IMG/VR virus record: IMGVR_UViG_3300010885_024818
Span: 1-37,997 of that record
DNA from: a virus
Length of the DNA: 37,997 bases
Direction: 5' to 3' (one strand)
The first letter of the stretch is position 1, and the number at the start of each line of letters is the position of its first letter. The position numbers and the translations under genes are program-made. Positions 8,489-16,564 of the stretch are shown here, in pieces. The notes below the pieces were generated by a model that had not been told where the DNA came from, ran no database searches, and saw only the letters and a program-made list of their open reading frames with translations.

Positions 8489-8497
8489 TCCCCCAAC

Positions 8498-8513
8498 ATT
8501 GACAGGAGTCAAT
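8498..8513 (+). promoter_or_regulatory. hairpin presenting the capsid-gene Shine-Dalgarno in its loop
   Basis: ATTGAC (8498-8503) and GTCAAT (8508-8513) form a perfect 6-bp stem around the tetraloop AGGA (8504-8507). The Shine-Dalgarno AGGAG spans the loop and the first stem base, and lies 10 nt before the ATG at 8519. A loop-presented ribosome site could favour very efficient or regulated translation of the most abundant virion protein. The stem is short, so it may be fortuitous. Confidence 0.5.
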
Positions 8514-8518
8514 AACTA

Positions 8519-9361
8519 ATGGCTATTAGCAATTTTCAGCCGACCCTATGGTCGGCGACCCTGCTTGACTCATTGAAGAATAGTCTCGTCTTTGCAGGCC
8601 CAAACGTCGCTAACCGCACGTATGAAGGTCAGATTCAGAGCGCCGGTACTTCAGTGAAGATCACGAACGTATCCGACCCGACCGTGAATTCGTTCACGAA
8701 GGATACGGATATCACGGTGCAGGCTCTCACCGATGCGACGACCTCGCTCACCATTGACCAGCAGAAGTACTTTGCTTTCGAGGTCGATGATCTGGATAAG
8801 GTGCAGTCTGCCGGTGTCGTTCTGGATCAGGCCGCCGTTCAGGCCGCGTACGCGTTGCGTAACGTCGCCGATGGTGTTGTCGCTGCTGAGATCAAGGCCA
8901 ACACTCTCGCCGGTAACAAACTCGGCGCAACTGCTGTCTCATCTGCCGATCTCGCATTCAGTCTGCTGAAGGACATCTGGGTCAAGATGACTAAGAACAA
9001 TGTCCCGGTAGATGGTCGCTGGGTCGTCGTTCATCCTGAACTGTACGGCAAGTTCCTGATCGACAATCGGTTCGTGAATGCGAACCTCGCCGGAACTGAT
9101 CAGGGTCTGCGTAACGGTATCGTCGGTCGCGCCCTCGGTTTCGACATCTATGTGTCGAACAACTGCGCCGCCGGAGCGAGCACCGGAACTATCGTCAGTG
9201 CCGGTCACCCGATGGGACTCGCCTACGCTGATCAGATTCTGAAGGTGGAAGCGTTCCGCATGGAGAAGCGTTTCGCAGATGGCATTAAGGGTCTGCATGT
9301 GTACGGCACTAAGGTGATCCGTCCCTCGGCTCTCGTCACTGCTGACGTAACCGTCTCGTAG
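8519..9361 (+). CDS. major capsid protein (HK97-type fold)
   Basis: A 280-residue protein, ATG at 8519. The N-terminus (FQPTLWSATLLDSL), the strand-rich middle with VKITNVSDPTVNSF, the FEVDDLDK segment near residues 83-90, the domain with WVVVHPELYGKFL near residues 164-176 and the C-terminal ADGIKGLHVYGTKVI pattern are characteristic of short HK97-fold coat proteins from actinophages. Hundreds of copies form the icosahedral shell. No long N-terminal delta domain is present, consistent with a separate scaffold gene. Codon choice is more uniform and GC-ending than in neighbours, as expected for a highly expressed gene. Confidence 0.94.
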   Translation: MAISNFQPTLWSATLLDSLKNSLVFAGPNVANRTYEGQIQSAGTSVKITNVSDPTVNSFTKDTDITVQALTDATTSLTIDQQKYFAFEVDDLDKVQSAGVVLDQAAVQAAYALRNVADGVVAAEIKANTLAGNKLGATAVSSADLAFSLLKDIWVKMTKNNVPVDGRWVVVHPELYGKFLIDNRFVNANLAGTDQGLRNGIVGRALGFDIYVSNNCAAGASTGTIVSAGHPMGLAYADQILKVEAFRMEKRFADGIKGLHVYGTKVIRPSALVTADVTVS

Positions 9362-9365
9362 TTGT

Positions 9366-9406
9366 AACGGCGGCGGCTACTGGTAACCCCGGTAGTCGTC
9401 GCCGTT
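9366..9406 (+). terminator. long hairpin after capsid gene
   Basis: Just after the capsid stop codon the sequence folds into a 15-bp stem (9366-9380 with 9392-9406, two G-U pairs in RNA) and an 11-nt loop. No T-run follows, so full intrinsic termination is doubtful; it may be a partial terminator or an RNA-stabilising structure that separates high capsid expression from the connector genes downstream. Confidence 0.55.
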
Positions 9407-9434
9407 CACTGTCTCTTCAGAAAGGGGTCACGCT

Positions 9435-10076
9435 ATGGCTGATCTAGTCACGACAGCGGAACTGGCCGCGTATCTCCAGCGCACCTTAGACGCGACCTCT
9501 TCTGCTCTCGCGGTGACGAGCGCGTCGGCGATGGTGCGGACACATTGCGGGCAACAGTTGACCGCGCAGACATACACCTCTGTCTCTCTTCCCGTCCTCG
9601 GCGGGCCGCGTGGCTATCGTGTGCGGATACCTCAGCGCCCGGTCACGGCGGTGACCTCCATCGCCATTTATGGCAAGACACTCGTAGATGGTACGGATTA
9701 CGCGTGGGATGGTGCGACACCGGCCATTGACGTGGCCGCGATCCCTTCCGTATTCTTCACATTCGCGGCGGCTCCGCGTGCCGTTGTCACTTACACGGCG
9801 GGCTACTCCGCTGTCCCCGCCGACGTGAAAGCAGTCACGCTCAGCATCGCGGGACGTTTATACGACAACCCTCGCGGCATTCGTACTCGCGTCATCGGCG
9901 ACTATCAAGAAACTCTGTCAGGTACTGACGACATGATCGCTAGTCGCAAGTTGTCGCACGCGGAGAAAGTGCTCCTGTCGAAGTACCGCATCAGTGCCGG
10001 GTCAATCGGTGGCGGGTCAATCGGTGCCGGAGCGTACGGTACAGGGTGGTCTACCCTAGGCTCGGTCGGATCGTGA
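9435..10076 (+). CDS. head-tail adaptor (HK97 gp6-like connector)
   Basis: A 213-residue protein, ATG at 9435 after GAAAGGGG. The N-terminal helical pattern (TTAELAAYLQRTLD), the strand segment with RPVTAVTSIAIYG near residues 69-81, and a helix-rich middle following VVTYTAGYSAVPADVK (about 118-133) are typical of head-tail adaptors that form a ring beneath the portal. The last 30 residues are Gly/Ser-rich. Its stop codon overlaps the GTG of the next gene (GTGA), indicating coupled translation of the neck genes. Confidence 0.82.
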   Translation: MADLVTTAELAAYLQRTLDATSSALAVTSASAMVRTHCGQQLTAQTYTSVSLPVLGGPRGYRVRIPQRPVTAVTSIAIYGKTLVDGTDYAWDGATPAIDVAAIPSVFFTFAAAPRAVVTYTAGYSAVPADVKAVTLSIAGRLYDNPRGIRTRVIGDYQETLSGTDDMIASRKLSHAEKVLLSKYRISAGSIGGGSIGAGAYGTGWSTLGSVGS

Positions 10077-10465
10077 CGCCGCTATCAGAACTCGTCACCA
10101 TCGCCCGCGCCGCACACGAAATGTTGTGCATCGACACATGTGTCGTTACGCGAGTTACGCCGGGGCCATTGAATACGACAACAGGTCTCTACCCGTCATC
10201 CACTGCCACTCTGTACACGGGCGCGTGCCGTGTCGAAGTAGTAACACCTGTCGATGTTCCGACCGAACCACTAGAGCGTGAACGTGCGCGACCGCGTATG
10301 ACATTGCCGTGGTCTGCTGCTGCCTCTCTCGTCCTAAGCATGGGCGATCTAGTGGCGGTGACTTCAACTGATCCGCGTCTGAATGCTCAGGCATACTCGG
10401 TGGTTTCTGAGATCGTCGGCTCCACCGCATCAGCACGCCGCTACATTCTGGAAGAGGTGGAGTGA
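10073..10465 (+). CDS. head-tail stopper-like neck protein
   Basis: A 130-residue protein. I chose the GTG at 10073, whose GTGA overlaps the stop of the adaptor gene; a GTG at 10046 in the same frame is possible but would overlap by 31 nt. The sequence is mostly beta-strand in character (TLYTGACRVEV, MGDLVAVTSTDPRL, AYSVVSEIVG), fitting the small beta-barrel stopper that closes the connector after packaging. Its place between adaptor and gp10-like gene supports this. Assigned by context and pattern; no catalytic motif is expected. Confidence 0.72.
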   Translation: MTPLSELVTIARAAHEMLCIDTCVVTRVTPGPLNTTTGLYPSSTATLYTGACRVEVVTPVDVPTEPLERERARPRMTLPWSAAASLVLSMGDLVAVTSTDPRLNAQAYSVVSEIVGSTASARRYILEEVE

Positions 10466-10815
10466 TGTACGGACTAGACGACTTGAAACATGATCTAGAG
10501 GTAGCCGCTGAAGTGTCGGCGGAAGTGAGCGCCGTCATCAGTAAAGGCGCTCTGAATATCAAGAATGACTGGCGAGCATCTGTCGGCGGCGCCTTCACAC
10601 CCGCCTACCCTTACTCCATTTCTTACGACTTGAAAGGCCCGCTCGCGGCGGAGATCGGCCCCGATAAAGGCGCACGACAGGGAGCACTGGGCAACCTGAT
10701 CGAATACGGCTCAGTCCATAACGCCCCCGGTAATCAGGGCAAACATGCGTTAGATGCTGAAGAGCCACGCACTGTTATTGCCCTCTATGAAGTTCTCAAG
10801 AAACGGCTCGACTAA
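10465..10815 (+). CDS. HK97 gp10-like neck/tail completion protein
   Basis: A 116-residue protein. The ATG at 10465 shares a base with the preceding TGA (TGATG), with GAGGTGGAG upstream; a GTG at 10462 is in frame. An N-terminal helix rich in Ala/Val/Glu is followed by IKNDWRASV near residues 32-40, then a beta region (YSISYDLKGPLAAEIGPDK) and IEYGSVHNAPGNQG near residues 77-90, a pattern seen in HK97 gp10-like proteins that join head and tail. A gap with an open but start-less frame follows. Confidence 0.8.
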   Translation: MYGLDDLKHDLEVAAEVSAEVSAVISKGALNIKNDWRASVGGAFTPAYPYSISYDLKGPLAAEIGPDKGARQGALGNLIEYGSVHNAPGNQGKHALDAEEPRTVIALYEVLKKRLD

Positions 10816-10952
10816 TCTCTGCGGCTCCGCTGCCCGTCCCGCTCTCTACTGCTGTCGGCGAAATTAAGCCGGGGCATCTTCAAACGGCCTACGCGGCTGT
10901 CACAGTCAACCCCGGCCCTGCGCCGTGGGTTATATCGACGGGAGTATCTTCC
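10816..10952 (+). other. 137-bp gap, open and coding-like in the frame of the next gene
   Basis: No gene with a standard start fits here, yet the reading frame of the gene at 10953 is open back to 10791 and translates to plausible protein (for example GEIKPGHLQTAYAAV at about 10857-10901). No ATG, GTG or TTG occurs in that stretch; a CTG occurs at 10830. It could be a non-standard N-terminal extension, the remnant of a gene, or spacer. GGGAG at 10940-10944 is the likely ribosome site of the TTG at 10953. Confidence 0.4.
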
Positions 10953-11354
10953 TTGGCTATTCCGGCTAGTGCCTCGGCACACGTTCAGGCGGTCATCAGT
11001 TATCTCACGTCACAAGGTGTCACCACATATCGCGGTGAAGCACCTCGTACCGCTACCGCCCCCTATGTCGTATTACATGCGGCCCCTGCCATCGTCGGGA
11101 CTTCTAACCTGATAGACGCGGCAGACTTGCGTGTGGACTTCCAGACGACCTGTGTCGGTGGTACGTCAGAACAAGCCGAATGGCTCTCTGACAAAGTTGT
11201 GGTCTCTTTATGGAGGGCTACCCCTGCGGTAGCGGGACGCTCGGTGCGTCCGATCTATTCAGAACAGCCGCCCCAGTCAGTGCGACGTGATGACGCACTA
11301 GCCGAACCACTTTTCTATGCCACGTCGCGGTGGACGATTCGTTCCTCCGCATAA
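10953..11354 (+). CDS. tail terminator-like protein
   Basis: A 133-residue protein. The start is TTG at 10953 with GGGAG 8 nt upstream. The alternation of helix (ASAHVQAVISYLTSQG) and strands (YVVLHAAPAIVG, DLRVDFQTTCVG), and the C-terminal PLFYATSRWTIRSSA resemble tail terminator/completion proteins that cap the tail tube and bind the neck. Position between neck and tail-tube genes agrees. The upstream open frame means the protein might be longer at its N-terminus. Confidence 0.7.
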   Translation: MAIPASASAHVQAVISYLTSQGVTTYRGEAPRTATAPYVVLHAAPAIVGTSNLIDAADLRVDFQTTCVGGTSEQAEWLSDKVVVSLWRATPAVAGRSVRPIYSEQPPQSVRRDDALAEPLFYATSRWTIRSSA

Positions 11355-11378
11355 ACGTGCCTACCTTTAGGAGCATTC

Positions 11379-11702
11379 ATGGCGCTCATTAGCGTGCAAC
11401 AAATTACTAGCGTAGGACTTGCGCCCACTATGACGGCGGCCAATCTGACCGACACGGTGTCCTATTCAAGCCCGAACGTATTCCTCCAAGTGTTGAACGG
11501 ATCAGGTTCTACGATCACGGTCTCCATCTCTGACGCCGGGGCAACCCCGTCAGGTAATGCGGGCACCATCGTTCCGGTGTCGATTACGGCAGCACAGACG
11601 AAACTGATCCCGCTCCCGCTCGGTGCTATCGCTACGACAGGTGTCGCAACGATCACCTACTCGGCGATCACCTCAGTGACGGCGGGTGCCATTTCACGAT
11701 GA
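11379..11702 (+). CDS. small beta-rich virion protein, probably decoration or tail accessory
   Basis: A 107-residue Thr/Ser/Ala-rich protein, ATG at 11379 after TAGGAG. It is almost entirely beta-strand in pattern (VFLQVLNGSGSTITVSI, AQTKLIPLPLGAIA, ATITYSAITSV). Related-looking proteins with a 'FLxVxNGSG' core are frequent in actinophage structural operons, where they are treated as small head or tail decoration proteins. No enzyme motif is visible. Its stop overlaps the ATG of the next gene (ATGA). Confidence 0.65.
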   Translation: MALISVQQITSVGLAPTMTAANLTDTVSYSSPNVFLQVLNGSGSTITVSISDAGATPSGNAGTIVPVSITAAQTKLIPLPLGAIATTGVATITYSAITSVTAGAISR

Positions 11703-12016
11703 GTTACGACTATGTAGTCATTGAGAACGCGGCACTAAATGGTGCGCGTGGCGTCGTCGCTGTTGAGTCGGTGCCATCACATGAGGCACGCGGCTGGACA
11801 TGTGTTGGCCCCACCTCAATGCAGCGTGATCCGATTCGCACTGATGAAGAGCAGGACACATTCGACAGTGAAGAGCAGGCACGTCTAGACGCTCTCCTCG
11901 TCCCCGTCCCTGAAGCAGTAACGAAAGTTACGGCACCTGTTAAACCGGCGGCGGAACCATCTGCCCCCGCAACGTCGGCAGACGCCGATGCTGACGACGC
12001 ACCACAAACTAATTAG
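11699..12016 (+). CDS. acidic protein with Ala/Pro tail, unknown function
   Basis: A 105-residue protein coupled to the previous gene by ATGA. The first 45 residues look like a small beta domain (YDYVVIENAALNGARGVVAVE); the rest is charged helix (EEQDTFDSEEQARLDALL) and a disordered Ala/Pro/Asp tail. Small genes of this design, between decoration and tail-tube genes, are common in actinophages, but I know no experimental role. It may interact with the protein at 11379. Confidence 0.65.
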   Translation: MSYDYVVIENAALNGARGVVAVESVPSHEARGWTCVGPTSMQRDPIRTDEEQDTFDSEEQARLDALLVPVPEAVTKVTAPVKPAAEPSAPATSADADADDAPQTN

Positions 12017-12024
12017 GAGTTACA

Positions 12025-12498
12025 GTGGCTGACATTCTTATGGACGGTAATATCCGCATTTCGTGGGTTACCTCCATCGCTAACACCGCCGCCCCGACCG
12101 TTGCAGAATTGAACGCGGGCATCGCCCTTGAAACGTTCGTCACCCCTGACGGTTACAAGATCAGTACCTCAGATGACAAGGTAGACACCTCTGTCCTGAA
12201 CTCGACGGACAATACGTTCGTGCCCGGTCGTCGTAGTGATGACATCGCTATCACGTTCAAGCATCAGGGTGATGCGTCTGCACCGTGGACGACACTCTCG
12301 GGACGCCCTTCCGGTTTCATCGTGGAGCGCACCTCTATCGCCAGTTCGACAGCATGGGCGACCTCGCAGAAGGTTCGCGTATTCCCTGTGACCGCGAGCA
12401 ACCGTCAGAAGCAGGAACGCTCAGCCAACGAGGTCGAGAAGTTTGCCTGCGACTTTTTCAAGACTGGCCCTGCTGTTGACTCAGCGACCACAGCCTAA
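12025..12498 (+). CDS. major tail tube protein
   Basis: A 157-residue protein starting with GTG at 12025 after TAGGAG. It is strand-rich with one helix (TVAELNAGIALETFVT) and ends in EVEKFACDFFKTGPAV, a pattern typical of tail tube proteins of actinophages. It polymerises as rings around the tape measure. It directly precedes the tail assembly chaperone genes, the standard order, and its short length fits a tube without an extra Ig-like domain. Confidence 0.85.
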   Translation: MADILMDGNIRISWVTSIANTAAPTVAELNAGIALETFVTPDGYKISTSDDKVDTSVLNSTDNTFVPGRRSDDIAITFKHQGDASAPWTTLSGRPSGFIVERTSIASSTAWATSQKVRVFPVTASNRQKQERSANEVEKFACDFFKTGPAVDSATTA

Positions 12499-12526
12499 TA
12501 ACTGAACTACTGCGGAAGGATTCGAC

Positions 12527-13033
12527 ATGGCAGATATTAACGACATCATCGCTACCGCGAAACTACGAGAGCACACGATCTCTCTGTGTTTGCGTGGCGA
12601 TCTTGCAGCACAACATGAGCAAGCCTCTACCGAACTTGAGGCAGTGACCCGCGACGGTTTATCCGATTCGTTGGCAGCACCTCAAGCAGAAGCGGCTAAG
12701 AAAGTGCGCGACATCGAAGAGATGATGCGTGCCTCGTCCACGGACTTCACGTTCCGCGCTCTCGGTGATCGTGCCTACCGTGCTCTGAAGGCGGCGCATG
12801 TTGGGCGAGAAGGTCACTCGGAAGCGTTCAACATTGAAACGTATCCGGTGGCTCTCATCGCGGCAGCATCTGCCGATCCTGTCATGTCGATCCCTGACGT
12901 AGAGAGACTGTTTGAAGTGCTCGCCGAAGGGCAACGCGACGCACTGTTCGGGGCAGCGTTCACAGTGAATGAAGGGCAGGCGGGTGTCCCTTTCAGCGAA
13001 CGCGCCTCAACAGTGATCCGCTCCTACTCTTAG
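12527..13033 (+). CDS. tail assembly chaperone, short (G-like) form
   Basis: A 168-residue helical protein, ATG at 12527 after GGAAGG. Features include a Glu/Ala-rich helix (residues 20-65) and conserved-looking FRALGDRAYRALKAAH near residues 66-81 and FNIETYPVALIAAAS near residues 97-111, typical of the G protein of actinophage tail assembly chaperones. It binds the tape measure with its longer frameshifted form to nucleate tail assembly. The slippery site is at 12988-12994, twelve codons before the stop. Confidence 0.9.
   Translation: MADINDIIATAKLREHTISLCLRGDLAAQHEQASTELEAVTRDGLSDSLAAPQAEAAKKVRDIEEMMRASSTDFTFRALGDRAYRALKAAHVGREGHSEAFNIETYPVALIAAASADPVMSIPDVERLFEVLAEGQRDALFGAAFTVNEGQAGVPFSERASTVIRSYS
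12988..12994 (+). promoter_or_regulatory. programmed -1 ribosomal frameshift site
   Basis: CCCTTTC is in the exact X-XXY-YYZ register of the chaperone frame (codons CCT at 12989-12991 and TTC at 12992-12994). Slipping back one base enters a frame that is open from 12973 to 13380 and carries the typical C-terminal extension of the long chaperone. This is the conserved lambda G/GT-type arrangement. Confidence 0.88.
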
Positions 13034-13380
13034 AAGCACAGACGGCTCGGGCGTGGGGTGTGCCTCCCTCCATCTTTTACGGTGGAGGGTGGCCCGCTCC
13101 CGGCGAACCGTTGTGGACTGATGAGGATCGGGATACTGCTGTGGCGCTGACACTGATCGACGCGGAGAAGTGCGGCGGCTGTGGTCAATCTGTTAAAGAG
13201 TCGATGAACCCTGCCAACGAATACGCCTACGACGTTCACCTAACGCGCTGTCATGCGTGTGCGGCGGTGGAACGTGAAACGCGCCGGTTCGCTAATGCGA
13301 ACAGCAGCGACGGCACCGTTCGTGATGGTGCAATGGCAGGTCTGTTTACCACTGTGGAGCGGGACATCCCGCCCGTCTAA
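12994..13380 (+). CDS. tail assembly chaperone extension (T part of GT fusion, via -1 frameshift)
   Basis: After the slip the ribosome reads CAG at 12994 and adds 128 residues, giving a fusion of about 284 residues. The extension contains LLLEAQTARAWGVPPS, then WTDEDRDTAVALTL, a zinc-finger-like CGGC and CHAC pair (around 13171 and 13249), and an acidic end. These features match the T part of actinophage long chaperones, where a cysteine cluster is common. An internal GTG at 13060 exists but has no convincing ribosome site, so a free T protein is unlikely. The tape measure gene follows, as expected. Confidence 0.87.
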   Translation, partial: QRTRLNSDPLLLLEAQTARAWGVPPSIFYGGGWPAPGEPLWTDEDRDTAVALTLIDAEKCGGCGQSVKESMNPANEYAYDVHLTRCHACAAVERETRRFANANSSDGTVRDGAMAGLFTTVERDIPPV

Positions 13381-13398
13381 ACGTCTGGAGTGTGGCCC

Positions 13399-16300
13399 GT
13401 GGCTGACCGTACCGTATCCGTAGTCCTGAAGGCTGATATCGCTAACTTCACGTCAGGGATGCAACGCGCCGCCATGTCTACACTGGCCTTGAAGAGTGCT
13501 GTCGATAAGGCGCAAGCGACCCAAACGATGGCATGGACGAACATCTCTCGCGGTGCGATGGTGGCCGGAGCAGGTCTCGTAGTGCTCGCCAAACAGAGCA
13601 TTAAGGCCGCGTCAGATATGGCCGAAACTCAAAACAAAGTGAAAGTTATTTTCGGCGACTCATCAGAGAAAGTTAAGACGTGGGGGGAGACGTCTGCCCG
13701 GTCTATGGGTATGTCATCGCGTACGGCGGTGGAGGCGGCAGCAACTTACGGCAACCTGTTTGTAGGGATGGGTATCGTTAGCGATAAGGCCGCCGGAATG
13801 TCTATGCGGATGGTTCAACTCGCCGCCGACTTGGCCTCTCTACATAACACGTCACCGGAGCAGGCTCTCGGCGCGATCCAGTCGGGACTCGTCGGGATGG
13901 AACGGCCACTCCGTCAGTACGGCATCGTCCTAGATGCGGCAGGCTTGAAGCAGGAAGCATTCGCGCTCGGCCTCACTAAGTCAGTGAAGGGCGCACTCAC
14001 TCCAGCAGAGAAAGCCCTCGCCTCCTATTCGCTGATCCTCAAAGCAGGAGCAGTAGCGAACGGCGATTACAAGAATACGGCAGATGGATTAGCCAATAGT
14101 CAGAAGACTCTTAATGCTGAGTGGGATAACGCTAAAGAGAAGATGGGCGCCGACCTTATCGGCCCGATGGCGCAAGTTACGGGCATGGCTACGAGCATGC
14201 TCGGCAGTTTCAACTCGCTACCTCCAGAGATCAGAAACGTAGCGATGGCCGCTGTCGTTCTAGGCGTCGGCCTCCTAATCCTTATTCCTAAAATTGCGGC
14301 AACGGCTACCGCACTAAAGGGTCTAAACGGTAGTGCCGTGAAGAGTCTCGGCGTCGCGGCGGGCTTAGCGGCGGTCGGTGCAACTATCGCTGGTATCGTC
14401 ACGCAACCCATCGGCGACTGGATGTTCGGGGCCACTGTCCCGGCGGATCAGTTGACCGGCTCACTGTTGAAACTTGGCGTCGCAGGGCGTCAAGCAGCGG
14501 GCATCAACTTGGGCGCATTCGGTCTCGGCTTGCATGGCATCGGTCAAGAGATCGAACACTTGCAACACCCCGGCGTACAGCAGCGCATCGAAGACCTCGT
14601 AGGTTCTATCGGTCATCTGTCGAATACAGGCGGAGAAGGCCGCGCCCGCGTCATCGCACAACTGGGCCAAGTTGATCAGGCGCTCGGTAACATGATTACG
14701 AGCGGTAACGCTAAGGGTGCAGAGTCGGCGTTCAAAGCGATTCAGCAAAGTGTCACCGATGCAGGCGGCGACGTGTCAGGTCTGTCGGCGCTCTTACCGA
14801 TCTATGCCGGTGCTGTTGAGCAGGCCGGAACGGTGTCGGTCGGTGCGGCGGGGAACATCAAGACGACAGGTCTCAGTGCCACTATCGCAAAGCAGGCGAT
14901 GGAAGGTCTCAAGACGGCGACCGATAATCTGAAGACTTCTCTAGATGGTCTCGTCGGTAAGCAGTTGACGGCTGATACAGCGACCGCCGCGATGAATGCG
15001 TCCTACGATCAGGCGACCGCAACGATTAAGCAGAACGGCGAAACGGTCACCAATCATTCTCGCAAGTTAGACCTCACAACTCAGAAGGGCCGCGATAATG
15101 CGGCAGCACTTCAAGGGATCGTCACTAGCGCACTGAGTGCGGCAGACGCGTACAAGACTGCCGGTATCTCTACTGCGTACATCGGCGATCAGATGACTAT
15201 CGCTCGCGGCAAGTTCGTGGCATCGGCGGAAGCCGCAGGACTTAATAAAGTGGCGGCTAACCGTCTCGCCACGGCGTACGGTCTCGTTCCGAAGGATGTC
15301 GTAACCACAATTAAGGCGTCAGGTGTTGACGCGGCATCATCCGCCGTAGCCGGACTTAAGGCTCAAGCCGATGCGCTGAACGGTACGACAGCCGTCGTCA
15401 CGACAGTACTGCGGACAGTGAATGAGACCGTATCCTCCAATGGGTGGGGGAACGCCGCTCGCCCCGGCCCGTGGCGGTCGTCTGGCACTTCTGCGGGCGC
15501 GACAGGTGGCCTGTTCACGGGTGACCGTTTCCACTATGCAACGGGCGGCCCGGTCAATGGCCCCGGCGGCCCTAAAGAGGATAAAGTTCCGGCGCTGCTC
15601 AGTGCTGGAGAGTTTGTTCTCAATGCGGCAGCAGTGGGCAAGTATGGTGTAGCGACACTGCTCGCCATGAACGCGCAACGACTCGCACAGGGCGGCGTCG
15701 TCGGCTTGAAAGCGGGCAGCAAGAGCGCCGTACGGAAACGGAAAGAGAAGCGCCTCGCCACTGCTAAGACAGACTTACAGTCTGCACTAGATCAGAGACA
15801 GTCCTCCATAAAAAGTACTGCCTCATCGTTAGCCGGTGGTATGTCGTTTGATGTGAACGCGCACACGCAATCACTACAGACAGCAGCGGCGGCGACGAAA
15901 GCGTTAGCCGATGCACAGACCGCCTTGAATGATGCACGTCGCGTCGCTATGGCGACCGGCGGATCACCGTCCGCGATGGCCGCTCTCGCCTCCGCGCAAG
16001 ATGTGTTAACGGCGGCGCAGGTTGCCTCTAATGCGGCGAACAAAGATGCGGCCAAGACAGCAGTCACCGGCTCCAACATTGTTGCCGACATGGCAGCACG
16101 GGCCGCAGCGATGGAGAAGTTTTCTAGCACACTGGCACGACTCCGCAGGATGGGTCTAAACGGTGACACGCTCGGACAACTTGCCGCCGCCGGAGTTGAT
16201 AGCGGCGGGGCGCAAGCCTCCGCACTGTTAGCCGGTGGCCGCAACATTGTTGGGCGAGCGAACCGGGCACAGAGCCGCATCGGAACAGCGTCTACCAGTA

Positions 16301-16542
16301 TCGGCGGACTCGTCACCGATTATTCCACTATTGCGGCAGCACAGCGTGAAGTACGCGCCGCGCAGCGTGACCTCACCGGCCCGACGCGTTCACGTTCCAG
16401 TGTCGCCGCTCCTACCGTGGTGACGTTGCATGTGGCGAACGACGGGAAGCCGGTCATCTTGCGTCTAGACAGTAAAGACATCCAGCAGGGTCTCCTCCGA
16501 CTTAAGCGCACACAGGGCGGCTTGACACTCGGACTTGCCTAA
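13399..16542 (+). CDS. tape measure protein
   Basis: About 1047 residues. GTG at 13399 has GGAG with 8-nt spacing; a GTG at 13390 is in frame but has no spaced ribosome site. N-terminal residues 1-250 form a TP901-type helical core. Hydrophobic segments lie around residues 277-305 and 315-334. Later comes the Gly-rich GGLFTGDRFHYATGGPVNG and KVPALLSAGEFVLNAAAV stretch typical of actinophage tape measures (about residues 705-755), then a Lys/Ala-rich coiled coil and a short beta tail. It sets tail length and helps pass DNA through the host membrane. No lytic enzyme domain is obvious. At roughly 1.5 angstrom per residue this length suggests a tail of about 150 nm (rule of thumb). Confidence 0.95.
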   Translation: MADRTVSVVLKADIANFTSGMQRAAMSTLALKSAVDKAQATQTMAWTNISRGAMVAGAGLVVLAKQSIKAASDMAETQNKVKVIFGDSSEKVKTWGETSARSMGMSSRTAVEAAATYGNLFVGMGIVSDKAAGMSMRMVQLAADLASLHNTSPEQALGAIQSGLVGMERPLRQYGIVLDAAGLKQEAFALGLTKSVKGALTPAEKALASYSLILKAGAVANGDYKNTADGLANSQKTLNAEWDNAKEKMGADLIGPMAQVTGMATSMLGSFNSLPPEIRNVAMAAVVLGVGLLILIPKIAATATALKGLNGSAVKSLGVAAGLAAVGATIAGIVTQPIGDWMFGATVPADQLTGSLLKLGVAGRQAAGINLGAFGLGLHGIGQEIEHLQHPGVQQRIEDLVGSIGHLSNTGGEGRARVIAQLGQVDQALGNMITSGNAKGAESAFKAIQQSVTDAGGDVSGLSALLPIYAGAVEQAGTVSVGAAGNIKTTGLSATIAKQAMEGLKTATDNLKTSLDGLVGKQLTADTATAAMNASYDQATATIKQNGETVTNHSRKLDLTTQKGRDNAAALQGIVTSALSAADAYKTAGISTAYIGDQMTIARGKFVASAEAAGLNKVAANRLATAYGLVPKDVVTTIKASGVDAASSAVAGLKAQADALNGTTAVVTTVLRTVNETVSSNGWGNAARPGPWRSSGTSAGATGGLFTGDRFHYATGGPVNGPGGPKEDKVPALLSAGEFVLNAAAVGKYGVATLLAMNAQRLAQGGVVGLKAGSKSAVRKRKEKRLATAKTDLQSALDQRQSSIKSTASSLAGGMSFDVNAHTQSLQTAAAATKALADAQTALNDARRVAMATGGSPSAMAALASAQDVLTAAQVASNAANKDAAKTAVTGSNIVADMAARAAAMEKFSSTLARLRRMGLNGDTLGQLAAAGVDSGGAQASALLAGGRNIVGRANRAQSRIGTASTSIGGLVTDYSTIAAAQREVRAAQRDLTGPTRSRSSVAAPTVVTLHVANDGKPVILRLDSKDIQQGLLRLKRTQGGLTLGLA

Positions 16543-16564
16543 CCATTGAGAGAGAGCGCCGACA

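Noticed and set aside
9366-9406. Strong intrinsic terminator after the capsid gene
   Set aside because: The stem is long but no T-run follows; listed only as a hairpin that may attenuate or stabilise the transcript.
13060-13380. Independent gene starting at GTG 13060
   Set aside because: No ribosome site, and the frame is open upstream to a perfect -1 slippery site; better read as the frameshifted chaperone extension.
15792-16316. 174-codon minus-strand open frame inside the tape measure gene
   Set aside because: Antisense to a strong coding region with Ala/Ser-rich shadow composition and no ribosome site; an effect of biased codons in the real gene.
16551-16560. AGAGAGCGCC just before the LamG-like tail gene
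   Set aside because: It is the start-associated motif in the opposite orientation, 4 nt from the start codon, and there is no leftward gene for it to serve; probably coincidental and used here as a purine-rich ribosome site.
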